Source: Lentisphaerota bacterium (lineage in GTDB: Bacteria; Verrucomicrobiota; Kiritimatiellia; JAAZAB01). Taken from it: a DNA stretch of 5,200 bases. The stretch lies in contig JAIVGW010000273.1 of NCBI GenBank assembly GCA_020201415.1, forward strand, positions 1-5,200, in the 5' to 3' direction. The notes below the pieces were generated by a model. It was given only the letters and a program-made list of their open reading frames with translations, did no database searches and was not told the origin of the DNA. Position 1 is the stretch's first letter, and each line of letters opens with the position of its first letter. Both the position numbers and the translations under genes were made by a program. Positions 1-5,200 of this stretch are shown here, piece after piece.

Positions 1-981
1 GTCGAATTGGGCACGGACACAGCGCAGCATTTCCTGGAACAGACCCTCGCTCGCGTAACAGAATTGCCTGATGTCGCGTTTACCCCCGTACATGGCGAAC
101 CACTCCGGATGAGCGGCGAATATTTCAGGCCGCTGCAACAGGCCGATGCCATGCTCAGTCCCCGCTCTATACGGATCCCGCGCCCCTAATTGGTAGGTCC
201 ACTCGTTCATATTGTGAGAGAAGGCACGGATTTCAAAGTCGGGCCGCACGGTTTGATCGATCCGGGGCAGGGCGATCGATTCCATCCGCGGCACGATCTC
301 ACCCAGTTCGCCCGGCATCAGCCAGCGTACGCCGAGATCCCGCAGAAAGGCGACGACTGCGTTGTACGATCCCCGCTCATCGTAGGTCCACATTTCGAAC
401 GTCTCGCTCTTGCCGGGGCGTGGAGCCGCGTCGGGCAGGCCGACGGTTGCCGGAATACGGCGACGCTGCTTCCACATGAACCGGCCATTAGCCGGTATTC
501 CCCATGGGCCGCCGGCCGCTGCTTCCCACTCCTTCTGCGCTCGCTCATATTCATTTGCGTCGCCGCCGCGGCGCGCCCAAATCTCGGGCGGGACGAAATC
601 CGTGTCGTCGCCGATGAAGACCAGCCAATCGTTGCCCGAGACGAGACGGTAGGCCCCATGTTTCAATCCTTCGGTGGTTATGCCGAGTTCGTCGGTGCGT
701 GGACTGCGCCCGACGAAAAGCTTGACGATCCTCTCGCCGCTGGGTTCGGTGACGATCGGCAGCCGCGCGCCGGTCATCTTTTGGATGTAGTTTTGCAGGT
801 CGTCCGCGGCCAGGCGCACGGTCCGCGCGGGCTTCTCGGCGATGACGATTTCAGCATTGGCCTCACCGCCCTCAACGATGAAGGCGTCCTCATCCAATTC
901 CGCCCGTGCAAACAGCGCGCCCAGCATGACCAGCGCGAGAGTCAAACTCCAGCAAAACCTCTGTTTCCTCGTTGATGTCAT
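1..981 (-). CDS. DUF4838 / alpha-glucuronidase-N-like exported protein (3' part cut by window edge)
   Basis: Reading the minus strand from the ATG at 981 gives 327 residues open to the window edge, so the C-terminus is missing. A clear Sec signal peptide opens it: basic residues 5-8, a hydrophobic core at about 11-24, and an ARA cleavage site at 25-27. Residues 56-77 (RLAADDLQNYIQKMTGARLP) match the N-terminal alpha/beta domain that precedes the barrel in alpha-glucuronidases and DUF4838 proteins. It is followed by a FVG strand (89-91), GVRWLMPGELGEIVP (217-231), and HPEWFAMYGGKR (291-302) leading to QFCY (306-309), all typical of DUF4838. Members are thought to be glycosidase-like secreted proteins, but the reaction is not established and the putative catalytic region lies beyond the window. 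AAGGA at 991-995, 9 bases upstream, favours this start. An in-frame ATG at 1015-1017 would add 12 residues and overlap the upstream stop, but has no ribosome binding site. The gene follows the carboxypeptidase after 32 bases, so it is probably cotranscribed. Confidence 0.85.
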   Translation of the reverse strand, partial: MTSTRKQRFCWSLTLALVMLGALFARAELDEDAFIVEGGEANAEIVIAEKPARTVRLAADDLQNYIQKMTGARLPIVTEPSGERIVKLFVGRSPRTDELGITTEGLKHGAYRLVSGNDWLVFIGDDTDFVPPEIWARRGGDANEYERAQKEWEAAAGGPWGIPANGRFMWKQRRRIPATVGLPDAAPRPGKSETFEMWTYDERGSYNAVVAFLRDLGVRWLMPGELGEIVPRMESIALPRIDQTVRPDFEIRAFSHNMNEWTYQLGARDPYRAGTEHGIGLLQRPEIFAAHPEWFAMYGGKRDIRQFCYASEGLFQEMLRCVRAQFD

Positions 982-984
982 CTC

Positions 985-994
985 TTGCGTTCCT
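985..994 (-). promoter_or_regulatory. Ribosome binding site of the DUF4838 gene, decamer shared with the RraA leader
   Basis: On the minus strand this reads AGGAACGCAA, with the AGGA core 9 bases before the ATG at 981. It decides between two in-frame starts, because the upstream ATG at 1017 lacks any purine-rich site. The identical decamer occurs at 4442-4451 before the predicted original start of the RraA-like gene. Confidence 0.6.
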
Positions 995-1013
995 TTTCGT
1001 TTATGGTTGCGTG

Positions 1014-2189
1014 TCATGAGCATGGTTGACGTTTTTTATCCTTTAATTGACCACATAGCGTGTGCACGCAGTGGTATTCCCCTTTCGGATTCTGATCGAC
1101 CCATATTTTCGTGTTCAGCAATGCCTCCAGAGCGATCTTCCCGACTTCCCGCATATCCTCCGGATTGCGCCCAAACCAGGGAAATTCAAATTCGCAGGCG
1201 ACACAGGATGGATCTCTTTTATGACAAAAGTTCTTGATACTTCCTTCATTGCCCATGGCAACTCCGAAAAGTTTCAGATGTTTTTCCATGGAAGGCATGA
1301 ATCCATAAAAAATTTCAGCATGTTCAGGAGATGCCATCAAAAGAATATCCCGGTGCTTCTCTCCGTACAAGTTGTGGATTTGAGCATAGATATCCGGCTG
1401 CAGCTCTTCTATAATCCTGAAGTGGCATAGTAATTCGGGATCGTTTTCAGATCCCGCCATCCGTTTGTTTGTTTCGATATCACGATTCAGATCAGCCCGT
1501 TTTTCAAAATGCCGCCTGACCCCGTTTTCCACGCCGTCCGGATTAAGCATGGGGCAGATATAAATATCAAACATTTGAAGGTACATATCAGCTCTGTGTT
1601 TATCTGTAAAGAGATAGTTCAAAATACCTTCAACGCAGTAATTGCCGGCCGTTTCACCGGCATGGGCCCTGGAAGCGATCAGGCATTTTCGTTTAAGAGC
1701 GCGTTGCTCCTCGTTGGTGTCCGGCTCGGATATTTTCAATAACCAGAGATTACGTCCTTCCGCCGATTTGCCGGGAACCGTCACGGTCACCTTGGGATTG
1801 TCTGAAATCCTTTTTACCAGGTCTTCGCAATCTTCATACGAATAGGGCGGAAGCATGGAAAATTCCGTAAGCCCTGGCGGGATATGCAGCCAGACAAATA
1901 CTTTCTTGCCGTCCGAAAGACCGGCAACGGGCGTCCATGCGTAGTTTCCATGTTTTTTGATATATGCATAATCCATGCCTAAAGCTCTTTGCCCGGCCAG
2001 CACGATGACAATCTTTTCATCGGCATCTCCATTATTTTCAATATGCAGCATCAGCCTCGGATTCGATATCACCTGGAACCTGTTGTAATCGAGCGTGACA
2101 ATTCGTTCCTCCGGTTTTATCCCCTCTCGTTCATAATCTTCGGGCACTGGCAGCGCGAGCTTTACATTAACATTCTGTTGAGTGGTCAT
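1014..2189 (-). CDS. M14 family zinc carboxypeptidase, cytosolic-carboxypeptidase (Nna1/AGBL-like) type
   Basis: This 391-residue metallo-carboxypeptidase should remove C-terminal residues from peptides; specificity cannot be read from the sequence. The zinc site is complete: HAGE (H176, E179) and the third ligand H272 in QIHNLYGEK. NPDGV (216-220) and the N235-R236 pair in DLNRDIE are the carboxylate-binding motifs. The general-base glutamate lies in CEFEFPWF, most likely E335 (E333 is the alternative). Residues 1-115 form an N-terminal beta-rich domain ending in PPYSYED (114-120), as in cytosolic carboxypeptidases, and total length fits that family. There is no signal peptide, and an in-frame TAA (the upstream gene's stop) precludes an extension, so a cytoplasmic location is inferred. 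GAGGAG at 2200-2205, about 10 bases from the ATG, supports the start. It sits 24 bases behind the sulfatase, suggesting an operon. The gene is strikingly AT-rich: the 60 bases from 1561 are 30% GC, against about 65% in neighbours. Recent acquisition is possible. Confidence 0.92.
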   Translation of the reverse strand: MTTQQNVNVKLALPVPEDYEREGIKPEERIVTLDYNRFQVISNPRLMLHIENNGDADEKIVIVLAGQRALGMDYAYIKKHGNYAWTPVAGLSDGKKVFVWLHIPPGLTEFSMLPPYSYEDCEDLVKRISDNPKVTVTVPGKSAEGRNLWLLKISEPDTNEEQRALKRKCLIASRAHAGETAGNYCVEGILNYLFTDKHRADMYLQMFDIYICPMLNPDGVENGVRRHFEKRADLNRDIETNKRMAGSENDPELLCHFRIIEELQPDIYAQIHNLYGEKHRDILLMASPEHAEIFYGFMPSMEKHLKLFGVAMGNEGSIKNFCHKRDPSCVACEFEFPWFGRNPEDMREVGKIALEALLNTKIWVDQNPKGEYHCVHTLCGQLKDKKRQPCS

Positions 2190-2213
2190 AAGTGATATTC
2201 TCCTCGTCCCGAT

Positions 2214-3614
2214 TTAACCGCTCATGGTCGGCATGTCGGCCAGATCGTAGTAGGCAATCATGTAGGGATGATTCTTGTCGTATTCGGTCAGCGGCTTGGG
2301 ATTCTGACACGCACCCGCTTCGCGGATCTCGGTGCCTGCGCGGTTCAGCCGGCGATCGCCGAACATGCGACGGAACTCCTCGGCCGCCATCTCAAGCTCT
2401 GTGACGATCTCAGGATGCTTGTCGTAAACATTGTTGGTCTCGCCCACATCCTTGCGCAAGTTGTAGAGTTCCGGACTCCCCTTGGTTACTGCACCCTCCG
2501 TGGACCATTCGGGTTTGCAGAAATGCAGTTTCCAGTCTCCCTTACGCACAGCTTCAAGGTCAGCCCTCCGGTAGAAGGCGAAGGTATTCCGTCTGGTCGG
2601 ACTGCCGTTCAGGAGGGTGTCCGCCAGCGAGATGCTGTCAAGCGTGGTGTCCACCGGCAACGGCGCGCCGGTGAGCTCAGCCAGGGTGGCAAAAAGATCG
2701 ATGGATGACGCGATTCCCTCGCAGGTTGTCCCCGCGGCGATCTTTCCCGGCCAGCGCATGATACAGGGAACCCTTTGTCCGCCCTCCCAGGTTTGCGCCT
2801 TGGTGCCGCGCAACGGCGCGTTGCTGCCGCCCTCGTCCCGGGCGCGGGAACCGTTGTCAGAAGTGAAGATGACCAGCGTCTCGTTCTTAATGCCCAATCG
2901 GTTCAGTTCCGCCTCGATCATGCCCATTGCCCAGTCAATACAGGCGACAGCGCCACCGTAGGCACCATTGCGCGAGATGTCGAGAAACTGCTTCGGGACA
3001 AACAACGGCACGTGGACATACATGTGTGCCAGGTACAGGAAAAAGGGAGCTGTTCGGTCTCGACGCATAAACTGCAGGGACTCATTGACATACCGTTCGG
3101 TAATACCGCGCTGATCCGGTTGTTGCTGGATGACCTCATCGTTCCGCATGAGCGGCAAGGGGGGCCTGTCAAGCCTGTTCACCTGTCGGCCCATGTCATT
3201 GCTGAATGGAATTCCGAAGTATTCGTCGAACCCGTGGTTGGTCGGCAGGAACTCCGGTTGATCGCCGCAGTGCCATTTGCCGACGATCTTGGTGTCATAG
3301 CCGACTCGTTTCAACTGTCCTGCGATGGTTGATTCATTCGAATTGAGGCCTTGCGCCTGGCCGGGGTGGAGGACCTGACAGTCGGCAAAGCCGATTCGCT
3401 GCGAATAGCAACCCGTCAGCATCGCTGCACGCGAAGCCGAACATACAGGGGAAGCGGCATAGAAATCGGTGAACCGCACCCCCTCCGCCGCCAGTTGGTC
3501 AAGATGCGGCGTATCATTACGTCCGGAGCCGTAGCACGCCAAGTCCCCATATCCCAGGTCGTCGCAGTTGATCAGGATAATGTTGGGTTGTCTTCTCTCT
3601 CTCGAGTTTTTCAT
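2214..3614 (-). CDS. Type I sulfatase (arylsulfatase A-like, Cys-type), no signal peptide
   Basis: A 466-residue formylglycine-dependent sulfatase that hydrolyses sulfate esters, probably on a carbohydrate. The signature CSASRAAMLTG (58-68) contains C58, the residue converted to formylglycine, and R62. Metal ligands are D18-D19 in INCDDLGYGD and D253-N254 in FTSDNG. GKWH (112-115), H201 in HVPLF and K272 in RGTKAQTWEGG complete the active-site set, so it looks functional. The C-terminal subdomain with LYNLRKDVGETNNV (383-396) is standard, and length is normal for the family. Many catabolic sulfatases are exported, but this one starts directly with a charged stretch. A TAA at 3621-3623, two codons above the possible GTG start, excludes a signal peptide in this frame, so a cytoplasmic location is inferred. 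Maturation would need an FGE or anaerobic sulfatase-maturating enzyme encoded elsewhere. ATG at 3614 was preferred over the adjacent GTG at 3617. The substrate is unknown; sulfated glycan is suggested by the glycan-related neighbours. Confidence 0.95.
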   Translation of the reverse strand: MKNSRERRQPNIILINCDDLGYGDLACYGSGRNDTPHLDQLAAEGVRFTDFYAASPVCSASRAAMLTGCYSQRIGFADCQVLHPGQAQGLNSNESTIAGQLKRVGYDTKIVGKWHCGDQPEFLPTNHGFDEYFGIPFSNDMGRQVNRLDRPPLPLMRNDEVIQQQPDQRGITERYVNESLQFMRRDRTAPFFLYLAHMYVHVPLFVPKQFLDISRNGAYGGAVACIDWAMGMIEAELNRLGIKNETLVIFTSDNGSRARDEGGSNAPLRGTKAQTWEGGQRVPCIMRWPGKIAAGTTCEGIASSIDLFATLAELTGAPLPVDTTLDSISLADTLLNGSPTRRNTFAFYRRADLEAVRKGDWKLHFCKPEWSTEGAVTKGSPELYNLRKDVGETNNVYDKHPEIVTELEMAAEEFRRMFGDRRLNRAGTEIREAGACQNPKPLTEYDKNHPYMIAYYDLADMPTMSG

Positions 3615-3623
3615 CACAGTTTA

Positions 3624-3630
3624 CTCCTTT
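3624..3630 (-). promoter_or_regulatory. Shine-Dalgarno site of the sulfatase gene
   Basis: The minus strand reads AAAGGAG within an A-rich run. It is 9 bases from the ATG at 3614 and 6 bases from the GTG at 3617, so either could be used. ATG is favoured by codon preference alone, and the choice changes one residue. Confidence 0.7.
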
Positions 3631-3706
3631 TTTTAGCAGAATACCGCAGGTGCCCCTGCTGGCGATTCCTCAGTTCCTTGCGATCCAATCTGAATGTTGC
3701 GAGGAC

Positions 3707-4336
3707 TCACAGGATCCCGAACTTGTCCCATGCGGCCTGCGCGCCAAGACCGCCCTGGATTGCTTTAAATACCCGTCTCTCGCCTTCGGCCTTCTCAAGG
3801 GCCTTGGGGAGGACTTCCTGTTCGATCTCCCGCGGCACGACGCATACCCCGTCAAGGTCGCCGAAGACGAGATCGCCGGGCTTCACAACGACCTCGCCGA
3901 AGCGGATGCGGCAGCGGAAGTCGACCACCTTGCCGCGTGGCCTCTGATCCTGCCCATATCGTCCCATGGAGAAGGTTGGGAATCCCATTTCGAGAATTCC
4001 GCGCGTATCGCGGGAGTAGCCGTTGACCACCGCGCCGGCAGCGCCACGGTTTCTCGCCGCCATGCTCATGAGTTCGCCCCAGAGCGCATAACAGGGGGAC
4101 GCCCCGGAGCAGATGTAGACTTCGTTCTCCCCCAAATCGTCCAGCGCCCGCAGCATGAGGCCGAAAGGTTGATTGAACAGCGCGCCGGCCCGATTCGGCC
4201 CCTCACCACCGTCGTCATCGGCTTCCAGCACGGTCATGGCCCGCCCGCAGACAACCATGTCCGCACGCAACGGCTGAATGGCCGGCGGCAGGAACTGGCG
4301 CGTGTATCCGAGGGTGTCCATCACGTCTCCAAGCAC
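3707..4336 (-). CDS. RraA-family protein (HMG/CHMG aldolase-like); 5' end apparently frameshifted
   Basis: Numbered from the GTG at 4336, this 209-residue frame covers almost the whole RraA fold. GDVMDTLGYTRQFLPP (3-18) is the usual start of the conserved part. WGELMSMAARNRGAAGAVVNG (86-106) followed by SRD (108-110) is the active-site signature: R109 would bind substrate carboxylate and D110 the metal. PGDLVFGDLDGVCVVP (153-168) and a C-terminal helix follow. Characterised relatives cleave 4-hydroxy-4-methyl-2-oxoglutarate or decarboxylate oxaloacetate; others bind RNase E, which is unlikely here given the catabolic setting. The exact reaction is unknown. The GTG start has no ribosome binding site and leaves out the N-terminal helix normally present. 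The frame stays open up to 4402 (including RRLLERD) but holds no ATG, GTG or TTG there. A good start lies at 4437 in another frame, so a one-base loss is the simplest explanation. The gene is GC-rich and lies 92 bases upstream of the sulfatase ATG. Confidence 0.85.
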   Translation of the reverse strand: MLGDVMDTLGYTRQFLPPAIQPLRADMVVCGRAMTVLEADDDGGEGPNRAGALFNQPFGLMLRALDDLGENEVYICSGASPCYALWGELMSMAARNRGAAGAVVNGYSRDTRGILEMGFPTFSMGRYGQDQRPRGKVVDFRCRIRFGEVVVKPGDLVFGDLDGVCVVPREIEQEVLPKALEKAEGERRVFKAIQGGLGAQAAWDKFGIL

Positions 4337-4437
4337 GGCGGACTTGCGTCCGGCACCGGGGCAATCTCTTTCAAGCAGCCGTCGGTATCCGTTGCTTGAA
4401 CATTACGGTAGGTTGTCGCGTTACTGTCGTCGATCAT
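4321..4437 (-). other. Probable original N-terminus of the RraA-like gene, out of frame
   Basis: ATG at 4437 opens a 38-codon frame beginning MIDDSN that ends at TGA (4321-4323). It is preceded by AGGAA (4447-4451) at 9-base spacing, the only good initiation site for the RraA-like gene. The RraA frame is open from 4402 downward, so the two frames overlap at 4324-4402. Adding one base (or removing two) in this overlap would join them. No classical slippery heptamer is visible in the overlap, so programmed frameshifting is not favoured. The alternative is that this is an unrelated small ORF. Confidence 0.55.
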
Positions 4438-4574
4438 TTGTTTGCGTTCCTATGATGCTGGTTTGTTTCTTTCTTCTGTTTTCTGCTTCCCTTCCGTGTC
4501 TGTGTGTTCATGGTTCACGGTTTTCCCCGGTTGGCGGTTGCGATCCTGCGCAAGAGGATTACCCGCCTGCCGCT
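4438..4574. other. Intergenic gap with a polypyrimidine tract and a short CCGTG...CACGG inverted repeat
   Basis: This 137-base gap lies between the end of the URO-D-like fragment and the probable RraA start. Its plus strand has a pyrimidine-rich run at about 4460-4495, then CCGTG (4494-4498) and CACGG (4516-4520) enclosing GT-rich bases and the near-repeat GTTCATG/GTTCACG (4506-4519). It resembles short dispersed intergenic elements, but one copy cannot prove this. No terminator with a U-tract and no convincing promoter was found. No continuation of the URO-D protein is present in the gene's own frame, which reads only 19 unrelated codons after the stop before another stop. Confidence 0.3.
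4442..4451 (-). promoter_or_regulatory. Ribosome binding site upstream of the RraA-like gene's probable start
   Basis: AGGAACGCAA on the minus strand, with the AGGAA core 9 bases before the ATG at 4437. It is identical to the leader decamer of the DUF4838 gene (985-994). Its position marks 4437, not 4336, as the intended start of the RraA-like gene. Confidence 0.5.
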
Positions 4575-4874
4575 CTATAAGTCTTGCATGCGGAAACGTA
4601 CGTGACAATGTTTTCCCATGCTGAATATAGTCCCCGGCTTCAGGGGCGTGTCGAAATAAATGGTCCAGTCAACCGGCTCGCGCACAACCGGCTTGATGCC
4701 CGGTATGTTCTGCGTGGCAAATCCTTCCGGATAGTCGAAATACTCCGGCTTGGGCGTATCGCCCGCCATTTCCCTGTATTTTGCCTCCAGAAAAGGACAG
4801 AGGCCGAATCTGACAGGGGCGTGCGCATAACCACTTCGTCTGTACAAGTCCAGTAAATTATCTCTTGGCGTCAT
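4575..4874 (-). CDS. URO-D-like (uroporphyrinogen decarboxylase family) N-terminal fragment, probably a truncated gene
   Basis: The 99-residue product resembles the N-terminus of URO-D-like proteins of about 340 residues that are common in PVC bacteria. MTPRDNLLDLYRRSGYAHAP (1-20), FGLCPFLEAKYREMAGD (23-39), EYFDYPEG (44-51) and WTIYFDTPLKPGT (70-82) follow the order seen there. After about residue 84 the resemblance stops and the frame ends at TAG. The barrel with its substrate pocket and, in methyltransferase relatives, the metal site is absent, so no activity is expected. These relatives are usually methyltransferase-like or of unknown function rather than true haem-synthesis enzymes. AGGAA at 4884-4888 with 9-base spacing supports the ATG at 4874, and an in-frame TAA three codons upstream rules out a longer N-terminus. 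Possible explanations are a deletion scar, a nonsense or frameshift with later decay, an assembly error, or less likely a genuine small protein. Confidence 0.65.
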   Translation of the reverse strand: MTPRDNLLDLYRRSGYAHAPVRFGLCPFLEAKYREMAGDTPKPEYFDYPEGFATQNIPGIKPVVREPVDWTIYFDTPLKPGTIFSMGKHCHVRFRMQDL

Positions 4875-4944
4875 GACGGCTTATTCCTGTAAGAATCTTC
4901 AATCGTAATGCAGGCTGGTTTTTATGAAGCCGGGTTATCGGTGG

Positions 4945-5200
4945 CTAACTAATTGTCTTTGAAATAGCCTCGATTGGCACACGTGTGGCGGCGACATGTT
5001 CCTTTGAAATGCTGTAAATAACCCAGAGGCTTTCGCCAATAATATCGGAATACAAATACTGTGGTCCCGAACCGGGGCCGCCTTCAGATTTCATCGCGCC
5101 CGGAGTATAGTCACTGAGCCGTTTGAATCGCAGAAGCCAGGTTTGATCAAACCGACGGCCGTCTTCGGAAATCAGCAGATACATATTTTGCCGGTTCGGC
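4945..5200 (-). CDS. C-terminal end of a BNR-repeat/sialidase-like protein (5' part cut by window edge)
   Basis: Eighty-four codons of a frame entering from the window edge end at TAG (4945-4947). The residues PNRQNMYLLISEDGRRF contain an Asp-box-like S-x-D-G-x-x-F turn typical of beta-propeller BNR proteins. GPQYLYSDIIGESLWVIYSI followed by SKEHVAATRVPIEAI resembles the last blade of sialidase-family (BNR_2) proteins, where a histidine or tyrosine strand is followed by LWVIYS and a final R-[VI]-P strand. The ATG at 5184 is internal because coding continues upstream of it. Without the rest, neither catalytic residues nor a signal peptide can be judged, and a GH43- or GH32-like five-bladed propeller is an alternative. 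It lies 70 bases upstream of the URO-D-like fragment on the same strand, with no visible terminator between them. Confidence 0.7.
   Translation of the reverse strand, partial: PNRQNMYLLISEDGRRFDQTWLLRFKRLSDYTPGAMKSEGGPGSGPQYLYSDIIGESLWVIYSISKEHVAATRVPIEAISKTIS

Noticed and set aside
190..975. Plus-strand ORF of 261 codons.
   Set aside because: It is antisense to the DUF4838 gene, whose minus-strand frame has a signal peptide and recognisable family motifs throughout. The plus product has low-complexity, arginine- and proline-rich content with no recognisable domain.
2775..3332. Plus-strand ORF of 185 codons.
   Set aside because: It lies inside the sulfatase gene, whose active-site motifs are all intact on the minus strand.
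3646..3659. Hairpin GCAGG-TGCC-CCTGC in the gap between the RraA-like gene and the sulfatase, considered as a terminator.
   Set aside because: The stem is only 5 bp and no U-tract follows on either strand in the right position, so termination is unlikely.
3650..4399. Plus-strand ORF of 249 codons.
   Set aside because: It is a shadow of the RraA-like gene in GC-rich sequence. The opposite strand has the conserved RraA motifs, and this one has none.
4324..4402. Programmed -1 frameshifting joining the two RraA frames.
   Set aside because: The overlap has no X-XXY-YYZ slippery heptamer and no obvious following stem-loop, and RraA proteins are not known to use it. A mutation or sequence error is simpler.
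4875..4944. Search for a promoter or terminator between the BNR gene and the URO-D-like fragment.
   Set aside because: There is no stem followed by a T-run and no convincing -35/-10 pair. Nothing can be supported beyond the ribosome binding site.

Overview
All six genes I can support lie on the minus strand, so transcription runs from high to low coordinates. They are packed like an operon or two, with gaps of 24 to 137 bases. In order of transcription they are: (1) the C-terminal end of a BNR/sialidase-like protein (4945-5200, cut by the window edge); (2) a short ORF matching only the N-terminus of uroporphyrinogen-decarboxylase-like (URO-D) proteins (4575-4874); (3) an RraA-family (HMG-aldolase-like) protein whose 5' end looks frameshifted (3707-4336, with a likely original start near 4437); (4) a type I sulfatase without a signal peptide (2214-3614); (5) an M14 zinc carboxypeptidase of the cytosolic-carboxypeptidase type (1014-2189); (6) the exported N-terminal part of a DUF4838 / alpha-glucuronidase-N-like protein (1-981, cut by the window edge).

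The organism is probably a heterotrophic member of the PVC group (Lentisphaerota, Kiritimatiellota, Verrucomicrobiota or Planctomycetota) or a close metagenomic relative. This is inferred from the combination of sulfatase, DUF4838 protein, BNR protein, truncated URO-D-like protein and RraA-like protein, which I know mainly from those genomes. There is no rRNA or taxonomic marker in the window. Most of the window is GC-rich, but the M14 gene is visibly AT-rich.

Functionally this looks like an accessory carbohydrate-degradation locus for sulfated, possibly peptide-linked, glycans. A DUF4838 protein and perhaps the BNR protein would act on the polymer outside the cytoplasm, while the sulfatase and carboxypeptidase appear to be intracellular. 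The RraA-like protein may handle a small keto-acid product. This joint role is inference. No transporter, regulator or sulfatase-maturation enzyme is visible here.

The stretch 4321-4620 is the oddest part: it holds two consecutive genes with damaged coding structure (a URO-D-like gene ending after about 85 recognisable residues, and an RraA gene split between two frames) flanking a 137-base gap. This could be real decay, a deletion scar or an assembly error. No RNA genes, CRISPR array, insertion sequence or convincing terminator was found, and no intergenic gap exceeds 300 bases.
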